Assembly (NCBI RefSeq): GCF_932526225.1
Contig: NC_064035.1
Coordinates: 21,875,969 to 21,939,968, forward strand
DNA: 64,000 bases
Source: Nematostella vectensis
Lineage: Eukaryota > Cnidaria > Anthozoa > Actiniaria > Edwardsiidae
Direction: 5' to 3'
Shown in pieces: positions 11,240-23,282 of this stretch; the first letter of the stretch is position 1; each line of letters begins with the position of its first letter. Below the pieces are notes generated by a model that was given only the letters and a program-made list of their open reading frames with translations, was not told where the DNA came from and did no database searches. Made by a program: the position numbers and the translations under genes.

Positions 11240-11863
11240 GTAGTCTGTATATAGGGTCCATTCCAGGCCCCCGGCCGTGAGGTCGTGGCGCGTTCTGATT
11301 GGTTGGTTGAAATAGTGTGCTGTGATTAATCCGAATATATAGCGTGGATTCCAGTCCCCCCCGGCAGTGAGGTGATGGCTCGTTCTTGGCTGTTGAAAAT
11401 GGAGAGCTGTGATTGGTCAAAATATAAGGGGCGGAAGTGACGTCACGAATGGACTTTGTCCTTTGGACTTTGGCGTGGGGAGGGAAGGGGGTGGTGATTG
11501 GTGGGATTTGAGGGGGCGAAAGTGAAGTTAATAGTCCACGCATATTTATTAATGAAATAACAATAATACAAAGGTCCATAAAGGGTACGTTAATTATAAA
11601 GTATCTATATTAGTGTTCTTAGTCTCTACATTGAATGTTGGAAAAGTCAATGACTGGCACTTCGAGTGCGCGTTCACCCTCTACTCGGATTCTTAACCTT
11701 AGGTCATTATGACTTGGTGTAGGTGTTGGGTTACTACCGTTAGCTTCGATGGCTTGTACTAAAGTGTGTAGTTCATTCTCATGGTCCATGATGTACCGGA
11801 AGTTGGCGTAGTATTGTAGTGAAGCAAAGACACGTGGCGCCAGTGAGGTCGATTGCATGTCGT
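11240..11863 (-). mobile_element. Relic of a Polinton right end
   Basis: The left edge GTAGTCTGTATATAGGG and the following CCCGGCCGTGAGGTCGTGG, CCAAT-box and TGACGTCA segments match the terminal inverted repeat of the 34.2-50.3 kb Polinton with many substitutions. Beyond the repeat, the sequence carries the 3' end of that element's last gene in the expected opposite orientation. The relic is thus the right end of a second, older Polinton copy. It is cut at 11,864 exactly where a hAT-like terminus begins. Confidence 0.85.
11619..11858 (-). pseudogene. 3' fragment of the Polinton right-terminal gene
   Basis: The 79 residues SLAPRVFASLQYYANFRYIM...NDLRLRIRVEGERALEVPVIDFSN align along their length with the C-terminus of the gene at 49,124-49,987 (SLAPRLFASLQSFAYFRYML...NDLRLIIHVEG). 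The long Thr/Pro-rich linker of the full gene is shorter here. The 5' two-thirds of the gene is absent, cut off by the transposon end at 11,864. Confidence 0.85.
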
Positions 11864-11888
11864 CAGGGGCTCATAAGTAGGGGCAATG
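11864..11888 (+). repeat. Single terminal repeat of a hAT-like element
   Basis: CAGGGGCTCATAAGTAGGGG followed by CAATG repeats the terminus of the MITE at 10,221. It starts abruptly inside the Polinton relic gene. I found no matching opposite end downstream, so either the partner end has diverged or a deletion removed it. Confidence 0.6.
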
Positions 11889-11926
11889 TTCGCCGGTATT
11901 TTAGGTCAGCAGAAGCGCGCGAAAGT

Positions 11927-12803
11927 TTAAAATTCAGCTTTTCCAAATGGCGGCTGTTTTGAATTATGAATCTGACAGCAGCGCTGATAAAGGCTGTGAA
12001 TCCCGTCAGGATATCGGGGAAAAATAAAACTGTGTCTGGAATCTCTTTCTTTTTCACCTGACCAATCAAAAAGGAAGAAACGATTTATTGATATAGCTTT
12101 AGATCGACTTATTGAATTATGGAAATTTAGCGAAAACGAAACAGAAGCAGCACCCATCCTGGATAGACAGGTGCACGCCTGCTCCATGATACAGGATGAG
12201 GGGAAGGCCATCCTAGAGGCGATCTATCGTCGCCTCACTGGCCGTATGTAACTTCGCCGACCATTTTATGGAGAGATGAAGCGGATGATTCCGCGGAAGA
12301 TCTTTGACATTGTTGTCTCACTTTTGCAAACCTATAGTGGTTTTGCACCACCCTTCTGCCACTATTGTTAAAAATAGGAAGGGTGCGGTAATTTCCTTCA
12401 CCACTATTCGCCTTGTAAGAGAGTTTTTCTCCCTAATGACGGGCATGCCAGGATCGGAGGTGTACAGCCAATTAAAAAGAGATACGGCAACAGGGCAAAG
12501 GGCTGGACATAAATTCTCAGTCATTGTAGATGACGATAAAGATCTTGCGTTGACTTACAAGTACAAGACCGGGGAAATAATTGTCAGCTTTCACTACGGG
12601 GAGTGGAATGTTGCCGGAGCTCCGCGGCACAACTGACCATCGGATTTTTATCGACATTTCTTGCGTTTTGTGAGTTCTTATTTTTCGTTTTTAGAACATT
12701 GTCACCACCACTTTTCAATAAACACATTCCCAAAAACCTCTATTCTACAAACCTTTCGCCCTTACGCAACTTATTCATTTCTAACCTTGTGAATACCTCT
12801 TAG
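11927..12803 (+). other. Unidentified ORF pieces downstream of the hAT-like end
   Basis: Three open pieces on the plus strand look protein-like and not random. A short one starts ATGGCGGCTGTT at 11,947. One at 12,069-12,251 is helical and charged (KRKKRFIDIALDRLIELWKF, ending YRRLTGRM). One of 110 codons at 12,304-12,636 contains REFFSLMTGMPGSEVYSQ and DLALTYKYKTGEIIVSFHYG. The frames differ, so introns or frameshifts intervene. AATAAA-type signals follow at about 12,836-12,860. No family recognised. The position behind a transposon terminus suggests transposon cargo or a gene carried by it. Confidence 0.3.
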
Positions 12804-13246
12804 GTTAATAATAGAATATTATCTTTCATTTGATGAATAAAACTTTATAAAAATAAATAAAATGCTGTGGCCCCTATATCGTGTCTTTCTTTTTATATTA
12901 ATAAAAACAAAAACAGTGATAGTAAAAGATCAATTTATTTACAAATCATAAATATTAGAATATAATACAGCTTCAAAGCTCAATGTTCATACAAATATAG
13001 AGTTGTGACTAATTCTCCCTTTGATATTTACATTACACTAGTGTACGGGAAGTTTAGAGGAGATGTGTGGGAAATAAGTTCTATAAGTGTTAACTCCCAC
13101 CACATATTTTATCTATTGGCGCCCCATCCCTTCAGGTCAGCGCCCCTTCTGGAGAAGTTATAATAAATATCCAAATTACGAGCCCACTTCTAGTTTCTTT
13201 TGCGGCAAACTATTTGGTGAGTAGGTTTGCAACTTATATCACTAAA

Positions 13247-16200
13247 TGTAAACAAATACTGACTGCAGCTGCTGTTTATTATACTGTTTGACAGATAGAA
13301 GATATATAAGTTATCAAAATGTAAACAAACACAGCAACTGACTAATGCTACTGATTACTATACTGTTTGACAGATAGAAGATATATAAGTTATCAAAATG
13401 TAAACAAACACAGCAACTGACTAATGCTACTGTTTACTATACTGTTTGACAGCTAGAAGATATATAAGTTATCAAAATGTAAACAAACACAGCACCTGAC
13501 TAATGCTACTGTTTACTATACTGTTTGACAGATAGAAGATATATAAGTTATCAAAATGTAAACAAACACAGCACCTGACTAATGCTACTGATTACTATAC
13601 TGTTTGACAGATAGAAGATATATAAGTTATCAAAAAGTAAACAAACACAGCAACTGACTAATGCTACTGATCACTATACTGTTTGACAGATAGAAGATAT
13701 ATAAGTTATCAAAAAGTAAACAAACACAGCACCTGACTAATGCTACTGTTTACTATACTGTTTGACGGCTAGAAGATATATAAGTTACCAAAATGTAAAC
13801 AAACACAGCAACTGACTTATGCTACTGTTTACTATACTGTTTGACAGATAGAAAATATATAAGTTATCAAAATGTAAACAAACACAGCAACTGACTAATG
13901 CTACTGTTTACTATACTGTTTGACAGATAGAAGATATATAAGTTATCAAAAAGTAAACAAACACAGCAACTGACTTATGCTACTGTTTACTATACTGTTT
14001 GACAGATAGAAAATATATAAGTTATCAAAATGTAAACAAACACAGCAACTGACTAATGCTACTGTTTACTATACTGTTTGACAGCTAGAAGATATATAAG
14101 TTATCAAAATGTAAACAAACACAGCACCTGACTAATGCTACTGATTACTATACTGTTTGACGGCTAGAAGATATATAAGTTATCAAAATGTAAACAAACA
14201 CAGCAACTGGCTAATGCTACTGATTACTATACTGTTTGACAGATAGAAGATATATAAGTTATCAAAATGTAAACAAACACAGCAACTGACTAATGCTACT
14301 GTTTACTATACTGTTTGACAGATAGAAGATATATAAGTTATCAAAAAGTAAACAAACACAGCAACTGACTAATGCTACTGATCACTATACTGTTTGACAG
14401 ATAGAAGATATATAAGTTATCAAAAAGTAAACAAACACAGCACCTGACTAATGCTACTGTTTACTATACTGTTTGACGGCTAGAAGATATATAAGTTACC
14501 AAAATGTAAACAAACACAGCAACTGACTTATGCTACTGTTTACTATACTGTTTGACAGATAGAAAATATATAAGTTATCAAAATGTAAACAAACACAGCA
14601 ACTGACTAATGCTACTGTTTACTATACTGTTTGACAGATAGAAGATATATAAGTTATCAAAAAGTAAACAAACACAGCAACTGACTTATGCTACTGTTTA
14701 CTATACTGTTTGACAGATAGAAAATATATAAGTTATCAAAATGTAAACAAACACAGCAACTGACTAATGCTACTGTTTACTATACTGTTTGACAGCTAGA
14801 AGATATATAAGTTATCAAAATGTAAACAAACACAGCACCTGACTAATGCTACTGATTACTATACTGTTTGACGGCTAGAAGATATATAAGTTATCAAAAT
14901 GTAAACAAACACAGCAACTGGCTAATGCTACTGATTACTATACTGTTTGACAGATAGAAGATATATAAGTTATCAAAATGTAAACAAACACAGCAACTGA
15001 CTAATGCTACTGTTTACTATACTGTTTGACAGATAGAAGATATATAAGTTATCAAAATGTAAACAAACACAGCAACTGACTAATGCTACTGTTTACTATA
15101 CTGTTTGACAGCTAGAAGATATATAAGTTATCAAAAAGTAAACAAACACAGCACCTGACTAATGCTAATGTTTACTATACTGTTTGACGGCTAGAAGATA
15201 TATAAGTTATCAAAAGGTAAACAAACACAGCACCTGACTAATGCTACTGTTTACTATACTGTTTGACGGCTAGAAGATATATAAGTTATCAAAAAGTAAA
15301 CAAACACAGCACCTGACTAATGCTACTGTTTACTATACTGTTTGACAGCTAGAAGATATATAAGTTATCAAAATGTAAACAAACACAGAAACTGACTAAT
15401 GCTACTGTTTACTATACTGTTTGACAGATAGAAGATATATAAGTTATCAAAATGTAAACAAACACAGCAACTGACTAATGCTACTGTTTACTATACTGTT
15501 TGACAGATAGAAGATATATAAGTTATCAAAAAGTAAACAAACACAGCACCTGACTAATGCTACTGTTTACTATACTGTTTGACAGATAGAAGATATATAA
15601 GTTATCAAAATGTAAACAAACACAGCACCTGACTAATGCTACTGTTTACTATACTGTTTGACGGCTAGAAGATATATAAGTTATCAAAATGTAAACAAAC
15701 ACAGCAACTGACTAATGCTACTGATTACTATACTGTTTGACAGCTAGAAGATATATAAGTTATTAAAATGTAAACAAACACAGCAACTGACTAATGCTAC
15801 TGTTTACTATACTGTTTGACGGATAGAAGATATATAAGTTATCAAAATGTAAACAAACACAGCACCTGACTAATGCTACTGTTTACTATACTGTTTGACG
15901 GCTAGAAGATATATAAGTTATCAAAATGTAAACAAACACAGCAACTGACTAATGCTACTGTTTACTATACTGTTTGACGGCTAGAAGATATATAAGTTAT
16001 CAAAATGTAAACAAACACAGCAACTGACTAATGCTACTGTTTACTATACTGTTTGACGGCTAGAAGATATATAAGTTATCAAAATGTAAACAAACACAGC
16101 AACTGACTAATGCTACTGATTACTATACTGTTTGACAGCTAGAAGATATATAAGATATCAAAAAGTAAACAAACACAGCACCTGACTAATGCTACTGTTT

Positions 16201-16857
16201 ACTATACTGTTTGACAGCTAGAAGATATATTATAAGTTATCAAAAAGTAAACAAACACAGCACCTGACTAATGCTACTGATTACTATACTGTTTGACAGC
16301 TAGAAGATATATAAGATATCAAAAAGTAAACAAACACAGCAACTGACTAATGTTACTGATTACTATACTGTTTGACAGCAAGAAGATATATAAGTTATCA
16401 AAAAGTAAACAAACACAGCACCTGACTAATGCTACTGTTTACTATACTGTTTGACAGATAGAAGATATATAAGTTATCAAAATGTAAACAAACACAGCAA
16501 CTGACTAATGCTACTGATTACTATACTGTTTGACAGCTAGAAGATATATAAGATATCAAAAAGTAAACAAACACAGCAACTGACTAATGCTACTGTTTAC
16601 TATACTGCTTGACGGCTAGAAGATATATAAGTTATCAAAATGTAAACAAACACAGCACCTGACTAATGCTACTGTTTACTATACTGTTTGACGGATAGAA
16701 GATATATGAGTTATCAAAATGTAAACAAACACAGCACCTGACTAATGCTAATGTTTACTATACTGTTTGACAGATAGAAGATATATAAGTTATCAAAAAG
16801 TAAACAAACACAGCAATCAAGTTGTGCTGCTGTTTACTATACTGTTTGACAGAAGGT
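13247..16857. repeat. 79-bp minisatellite array, about 46 copies
   Basis: The unit runs GTAAACAAACACAGCAACTG ... ACTATACTGTTTGACAGATA ... GATATATAAGTTATCAAAAT, 79 bp, head to tail with mostly a few substitutions per copy. Variants such as GGCTAGAAG, TTACCAAAATG, GAAAATATATAAG and ACTGGCTAATG recur at an offset of exactly 711 bp (9 units; for example 14,201 and 14,912), showing a duplicated 9-unit block. The edge copies (13,247; 16,800-16,857) are the most diverged. No ORF spans it. Confidence 0.95.
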
Positions 16858-17138
16858 AAATAGATTACCGAGATTTACTACATTTTATATACAAAGTCAA
16901 AATGCTTGAAAACCAGCAACAAACTTGTGCTGCTTTTTCCAATAGAGCTAAGTACAGACCTGCCCTCAATCTATATACAAGAAAGCCAGGCTTTCTAAAT
17001 GGTTCCCAGCGATAACTATTATAATATATTATATGGAGTAAAAAAGAAAAGAACTATATGTATATTGTCTATTTGAACATAACTAATATAATAATAATAA
17101 TATATTGTTAAGAAATAATAATAATATATTGTGAAGAA

Positions 17139-17140
<2 letters not shown>

Positions 17141-17236
<96 letters not shown>
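17141..17236. repeat. (AAT)n microsatellite
   Basis: Uninterrupted AAT/ATA triplets for about 95 bp, followed by a nearby imperfect tract at 17,090-17,135. The leucine- and isoleucine-only ORFs across it are artefacts. Confidence 0.95.
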
Positions 17237-17591
17237 TGTTGTGGAGAAATGCTTTTAGCAACATGCACACCCCATTCTAAAGTCAGTGGTTAAAGTTGTT
17301 CTTACTGCAAATAAACAAGACAATAGTCTGATTCGATAGATATGACTTACTACAGGTTGAAAACTCTTTCATCGCCAGCACAAACAAGCAATACTTGCAT
17401 ACATTAGAGCCGATTAACATGTTTCAGATGGGTTGACAAGCAAATAAACAGTAAACAGATTCCAAGAATTCTTATCATTTATAAGCATGGAGACAATTTG
17501 AAGACACATCAGAAACAATACAATAAAAAACAGCAATGCAAACAAATTAAATTAAAGATTTACAATAGAAAGTATCCCTTTTATGGATTGT

Positions 17592-17672
17592 AATGTTTGT
17601 CGGTATAGGATTGCCGAGAAACAAGACGATTCTTCTAAGAACTCTGAACTTTTTAATAGACCGAAGCCATAT
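17592..17672 (-). repeat. LTR fragment of the 27-kb gypsy family
   Basis: ATGTTTGTCGGTATAGGATT through GACCGAAGCCATAT matches 27,383-27,466 with only a few differences. It is the U5-side portion of the 221-bp LTR at 27,380-27,600. No internal element sequence is attached, so it is a small solo-LTR remnant. Confidence 0.85.
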
Positions 17673-19887
17673 CAGTCTACGGAACAGATGCTTATTTGCA
17701 TAAGCCACTGTCCGGCGTCCTCGATTCCATGCGACGACATTTTAAGTCATCGTTTCACAGGGATGAGTTAACTTATCAAGCTTTCTACCTAGCTCAATGA
17801 TAATAAACCCAACCCTGTACTTGAGCACAAACTTTGAAACATTTCAAAATTTAACGTGAGCAATTTTTCTAGCCGAATTCTTTTAAATTTTTTTCAGGAA
17901 ACGCACTAAAAATATAGATATGGTGGAAGAGAGCTTCTGAGGAGAAATGCGACCGAACAGTGCATTTGGGGGGTTCAGTTAGTAGGCTGTTTTACTCAAA
18001 GTTTCTAAGCTGATCGCCAAACTTTTTAAATCATTCACATTAACATGATCATTTCTTAGAAATCTTGAAGATCGGACGTATTTGGTTCTTGCCTTCATTA
18101 AAATTTATCGCATTATTGTTCGCAACAACACAACAATTTCAATGGCACATTACGCCTTTCTGGTCGTTCAAAACTTCTATTTAAAATTATAAAATTAATT
18201 GTCATTGATGACCTCTTAGTTGGCTCACGGGGGTTTACTTTTGAGCTAGCATACGGTTGATGTAACAAAGGCTGTCTGATTTGCAACCATAGCTAAAAAT
18301 GGGTCTTCTACCTTTTTTTTCACTAACCTTTTTGAAGCAATGCAACATGCACTGCGTGGTTTAAATTAATTTTTAAACAAGAGGACTCTCTCGATTTTAA
18401 CCGTTTCAACCTCACAAATTAGGGACTATGGGTCACATGACAGTTTGATGACTCTTGTCATAGAGAATCTATTTTGCAAGTATTTTTTTTTTTTGGTTGA
18501 TATCAATCATTGGTCATATGTTTACATTTTGATTCGATTGAATCGCTTTGCTTAAAAGCTGGTAAATCAACTTTCATAAATGAAACAGCCTACACTATCA
18601 TATAAATGGCATTTCCCTCCTTCAGCCGGAGTACCAAATGTTTCTAGCTTCAAAGAGGCTTAAGAGGTATCTTTCGCTGATTTTCTACCCTCTCTACCGG
18701 TGTCTTGCCCCCATGATAATGCGAAGAGGAAATTTACAATAAAAATCATGCTCGACTTATTAGCATAAAATCTCTAGGACGTGAATAAAATTATATTTTG
18801 AGCGTTTTATTCGTTTTCATTTTCTAAATTGTGCCTCATCCTAAAGAGTAATGTTCACGCATAATAACAAAATTTTATTTAGTCCAAATAAACAAAATTT
18901 TGGAGAAAAAAGAGGGAAGTTTATTTTTAACGCAGTTGCCATGCTGGAATGCACGGTCACTTGTTCATTTCATTTTTGCTATTTACGCACGCTTCTACGG
19001 CTAGAACAAAGATTTAGTCGAGACTGCACGGCTGTTTCGCGGCACGATTACAGTTTGAGCATGCCCAGTTCGTTTCCCATCAGCGGGCGCAAGATGTATA
19101 AGTGCGTGGATTTTTTACGAATTCAACGTCATTTTGGAAGGGCGCTAAAGTCTAGCTCCATGTACCGATCGTTATAAAACTCAAACGCCTACCTGAAGGG
19201 TCTGGGCATGCAATTACAACTTCTTTTTATATCCAAAAGCTCTTTGAATATGAAATCGGCACAGTTATTATTTGGTACCGATTTATTATTGGCAAGATTT
19301 AATCACGTGTAGAATGTCAACCGAAGTTTTCCCAAGAACCTCGTGCGAAGTGTTGGAATTTTCACGTATTCCCAGGAGATCTTAGAATAAATTTACAGCT
19401 GGCCAATGGTTGAATTTAGATATAGGTGAGTTTGAAGTTGTTGTAATTTTAGTAAATCGCTTGCATGTCGATTTCAATCGTATACGAATACAAAGCGTTT
19501 GTATTTTATTTTCCTCGAAAATATGAAGTTTTAAGGCTGGTTTCCTATATCAATCTTTGAACGGGAGTTAGAGGAGTGAAGCAAGCCTTATTGACAGCTT
19601 TACTTGTTTAAAAAATGAGTTATTTACGTTCGATATCTATTTGAGTGTCCACTCAATCAGGGAGAATAAGGGTTTCCTATTTTGCATCTAAATAAGCTTG
19701 AATACTTATTTAAGTATATTTACAAACTATATTTCCCGTGTGTCTTTCTACACTTTTTATGTATGGTTGCCAATCGACAAAATCAGGGTTTGAATTAAGG
19801 AATTGTCTTATAATAAAAACACAGATTATTTCAATAGCTCAATGACTTATTAGTCTCTTGCTTTACCGATGTCTCCTTTGAATAAAT
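17673..19887. other. Gene-free stretch
   Basis: AT-rich unique-looking sequence. The only ORF above 100 codons (18,851-19,177) has no recognisable domain, a biased low-information composition and no splice or promoter support. I do not call it a gene. The stretch may be intronic or intergenic. Confidence 0.4.
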
Positions 19888-20312
19888 CAATACATACATA
19901 CATACATACATACATAAACTTTATTTAAGTGTCAAAAGTGTTTAGCTAAAAAAAGCTAATTGTGGACACTATAAAAAATAAATAGTCAGATAATTAATAA
20001 ATAATATGATTTAGAATCTAATCTAGCTATATTTAAAATATTAAAAATATTATAGAGAACTATACGTATTATACATATTAATATAATATATTATATACAC
20101 AAACACTATATAGACGAACTATCACAGGCGTAGATACAAGTAAACAGACATGTGTATACAAATAGACACAAGAACAAACAAACAAACAAACAAGCAACAT
20201 ATAAATAAATTACAAAACAAATTAATATAAAAATATGATACAAGGGTGGTGCACACTCCTCATGTGCCCGACCGCCAGACAGCACACGGGACCACCCCAC
20301 GTGCCCACCCCA
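19888..20312 (-). mobile_element. 3' UTR and (TATG)n tail of the CR1/L2-like LINE
   Basis: Downstream of the minus-strand RT stop the sequence runs through an AT-rich UTR. It ends in GACACTTAAATAAAGTTTATG followed by TATG repeats (plus-strand TACATA repeats at about 19,888-19,915). A short tandem-repeat tail in place of poly(A) is typical of CR1/L2-like LINEs and fixes the 3' end of the insertion. Confidence 0.75.
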
Positions 20313-22079
20313 CTAGGATGAGCATGCGATGCAGTCACATGCGCCATCCAGCAGGCCAAGCACATCAAGAGTGCGCACTCCCGTCCTAAAAGCCTGTAGG
20401 CTGGTCTTATTACGAAGTTCCTGACTTATTTTACCCCAAATATAGGGGCCTAGAAACCTTATGCTGTGTCTACCATATGTGATTGTATTAAATCTTGGAA
20501 CAGGAAAATCGCTCCTCAAGTTGTAACTCCTGTCTTGCTGAAAAAATATACTTTGAATATGCTCAGGAGCTAGGGAATTTCTAACTTTGTACATTAATAT
20601 AAGAATGTCTTGTAATCTTCTATTCTCTAAGCTTGACAATCGCCCTCTCCTTAAAAGTTCAGCATAAGTGTCAGTTCTGTTATTAAATATTGCGCGTAGA
20701 GCCCTCTCTTGGACTCTCTCTAACTTTCTAGCATCAGCAGCTTTACAAAAGTGCCATACCGTGTGACAATATGTGAGATTGGGTAAAATTGCTGATTTAT
20801 AAAGTTGTAATTTGGCGTCTACTGGGATTAGATTTCTAAGCCTTACCAACACACCAACTTTTTGGCTTGCTTTCTTACATATTTCACTGATATGAAGACT
20901 AAAGTTCAGCTTATCGTCAAGAGTCACTCCTAGCAGTTTCATTTCAGTAGACGATTTAATTATTTCTTCATCAATCTTAACCTGTATAGATAGGTTGTCT
21001 TTATTTCTATTTTTTCTGCCTAGCAACATCAAGCTATATTTATCATAGTTCCCTTTGAGGAAATTATCTTTATACCATTGTGATATCTTATGTCCTTCTT
21101 CGTTCAAAATTTGTTCCACGCACTCAGCTGTTCCCCCTTTTACATAGAGCTGATGGTCATCAGCATACATTGACAAGCTAGCTGTTTTAACTTCAAATGT
21201 CATGTCATTTTGGAAGATATTCCATAATAATGGTCCAAATGACGACCCTTGAGGACATCCCCTTACTGCATCCTTCCAGACACTGGTGACTCCATTAAGT
21301 TTGACCCTGTTTTGACGGTTGGTGAAGTATGATCTCATCAAGTGTAATGACTGCTCAGAAAAGCCATATGCCTTGAGCTTATTTACCATGAGTGCTGGGT
21401 GTAAGGAGTCAAATGCTTTACTCATATCTGTTGAGAGTATTCCAATAAACTGTTTGGAATCGACAGCTAGCTTCCAGTCTTCTGTGAGTTTTAGCAGAGT
21501 GGTTTCACAGCTATGCTTCTTCCTATATGCCGACAAGCAAGGATCAAGCTTGGGATCAAAATGATTATTTACTTGTGTACTCATCATTGACTCATATACC
21601 TTATCTACTATGCATAGTAATGTTATTGGACGGTAGTTTTTTCTCTCAAGACGGTCATCCTTTTTGTAAACAGGGTTCCATTCCCCTTTCTTCCATGCTT
21701 CTGGCCATTCTCCTTTCCTGATACACTCATTATAGAGACCCGTTAGGGAGTCTGCTATACCTCTTGATGCTAGTTTTAACAATCTGGGAGTAATGGAGTC
21801 ATAGCCAGAGGCCTTTCTGACATTTAGCTTCTCGAGAAATGACTGAACTGAATTTGTGCTGAGCTGTTGAAAACAGAAATTTGAGTTGTTGCTCTTATTT
21901 GCATCATAGATATTCTTAAGACTTGGATGACTGGACAAATCCTCTTCCGTCAGACTGTTGACATTTGGTCCACCAATCTCATTAGCCATGGTGGAAAAGT
22001 AGTCTACCAGAACGTTTGCTACCTTTTCCTGGTCTTTCTCAATTTTTCCATCTGTTCTGATGTTGATCTCACATACCAA
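20313..22079 (-). CDS. 5'-truncated LINE reverse transcriptase (CR1/L2-like)
   Basis: The longest intact LINE frame of the window, 588 codons. RT motifs appear in order: KASGYDSITPRLLK at about residue 90, NYRPITLLC, AFDSLHPALM, GCPQGSSFGPLLW, the catalytic SMYADDHQLYV, and the thumb LLGVTLDDKLNFSLHI. The C-terminal LINE extension (KLERVQERALRAIF, then YNLRS and RFLGPYIW) is complete. Endonuclease and ORF1 are missing because the copy stops at its 5' end near 22,080, the usual outcome of incomplete target-primed reverse transcription. RT would copy its own RNA at a nicked chromosomal target. The frame has no stops, so the insertion looks fairly recent. It cannot move by itself without the endonuclease. 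Confidence 0.9.
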   Translation of the reverse strand: MVCEINIRTDGKIEKDQEKVANVLVDYFSTMANEIGGPNVNSLTEEDLSSHPSLKNIYDANKSNNSNFCFQQLSTNSVQSFLEKLNVRKASGYDSITPRLLKLASRGIADSLTGLYNECIRKGEWPEAWKKGEWNPVYKKDDRLERKNYRPITLLCIVDKVYESMMSTQVNNHFDPKLDPCLSAYRKKHSCETTLLKLTEDWKLAVDSKQFIGILSTDMSKAFDSLHPALMVNKLKAYGFSEQSLHLMRSYFTNRQNRVKLNGVTSVWKDAVRGCPQGSSFGPLLWNIFQNDMTFEVKTASLSMYADDHQLYVKGGTAECVEQILNEEGHKISQWYKDNFLKGNYDKYSLMLLGRKNRNKDNLSIQVKIDEEIIKSSTEMKLLGVTLDDKLNFSLHISEICKKASQKVGVLVRLRNLIPVDAKLQLYKSAILPNLTYCHTVWHFCKAADARKLERVQERALRAIFNNRTDTYAELLRRGRLSSLENRRLQDILILMYKVRNSLAPEHIQSIFFQQDRSYNLRSDFPVPRFNTITYGRHSIRFLGPYIWGKISQELRNKTSLQAFRTGVRTLDVLGLLDGACDCIACSS

Positions 22080-22336
22080 TATTATTTGATTGTGTATTCC
22101 AGGAAATATCCATTACTTCCCTATGGAGATAATTTCTCAGAGATCTTTCATGAATCATGAAAAACGGAAAAATCCCAGTCTTTTTACACTCGAAAAAAAG
22201 GAAAAGAAGTGATACAAGCATTTTTGTGGGGATGCCAGGCTTGAGTCCCCTAATCGGTCAAAAAACTCAGCCCAGGATGAAATTCATCATGTTATTGGCC
22301 TGTTAGATTCTGCCATAGAGAAGGTTGCCTAGATGG

Positions 22337-22620
22337 CTAGACCGTCTTCCTCCTCTTGATTTGAGGGATGCGCTGGCTGGTGGTAGGGTGGACTTTAACC
22401 AGGTGGGCCAGGTGGGCCGTGCAAAGAAAGAGGTTCTCCAGGTCGTCATGGACGGAGTTATAAGCTCTCTTAATGGAGTTGAACTGCTTATGGATGGACT
22501 CCGCTCCATGCTCCCCCAAAAATCCGAGCCCAAGACCAAGGAAGTGCATCTTTGGGGTTATGGTCACATCTGGCAGATGAAGTCTGTACGCCTTAAGAAA
22601 CTCTGATACCTGGCATTCTA
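22337..22620 (-). pseudogene. Exon of an unidentified transposon-associated gene
   Basis: An acceptor (TTCTTATCTTAG) precedes a frame with CQVSEFLKAYRLHLPDVTIT, PKMHFLGLGLGFLGEHGAES, and IHKQFNSIKRAYN, ending in IPQIKRRKTV. I recall this GEHGAESIHKQFN signature from multicopy cnidarian proteins, probably encoded by a DNA transposon, but cannot name the superfamily. A short deletion after KMHF is likely. A further exon-like frame, with its own acceptor at 22,881 and a stop at 22,690, lies just upstream and may belong to it. Confidence 0.45.
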
Positions 22621-22689
22621 AGATAAGAAACAAGTGAGTGAATTTTCTATCCTTACCAGCTATTTATATTTAATAGTACATTATTTTTT

Positions 22690-22880
22690 CTAAAATTGTG
22701 TACTAAGATTTGCTACTTGTTCTTGTGAAATAGCACCACCAGCATTGCATGTTTGCTCACATAAGACATACTGTCTAAGCACTGTGCCAAATCTCATATC
22801 GATGTCTTCTGCCAGGGGGAGAAGCTGAGGACATTTGTACGTGACGAGATGCTCTGAAGTATTTTTGTGATGTTTTCTGC
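22690..22880 (-). other. Possible exon, unidentified
   Basis: On the minus strand an acceptor (TTTTTCACTTTAG) opens a 63-codon frame. It contains HLVTYKCPQLLPLAEDIDMR and YVLCEQTCNAGGAISQEQ. It is cysteine-containing, non-repetitive and ends in TAG. No family recognised. Confidence 0.25.
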
Positions 22881-23282
22881 CTAAAGTGAAAAATAATATA
22901 ACAAACAATTTTCTTTAACAAACAGTTTGATTGATTCTTTTACAAAAATCACATGCCCTAAAATGTCAAACGTTAGTTATGGGGTTGTTCCTTACTCCCC
23001 CACCCCCCTCCTCCCAAAAAAGTGCCTTATTTCCCATGGCCATCCCACAAGCTAGAATCACTTGTTCCCTTTTTTTCGTTCTTCTTATGGGGAGGGAGGG
23101 TTTCTTTATTCTAAGGGGAAGAGCGGGCTTAATGACACTTTTCTTTCGTTTTTCTCCGATGACGTTTGGCCCCATTCTGAAAATCATCTAGTGAAAAAAA
23201 AATTGCCTTAGACTGTGTTAATGATACACAATTAAGTTGCGTTGGTTGGTTTCTACCTTCTCAATTTCCTCATTTTGTACCA

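Noticed and set aside
13247-16857. CRISPR-like appearance of a regular repeat array
   Set aside because: The units are contiguous 79-bp tandem copies without unique spacers, and the window is eukaryotic.
17019-17270. Poly-leucine and poly-isoleucine ORFs
   Set aside because: They are translations of the (AAT)n microsatellite.
18851-19177. 108-codon ORF as a gene
   Set aside because: No recognisable domain, promoter or splice context, and the length is expected by chance in this much sequence.
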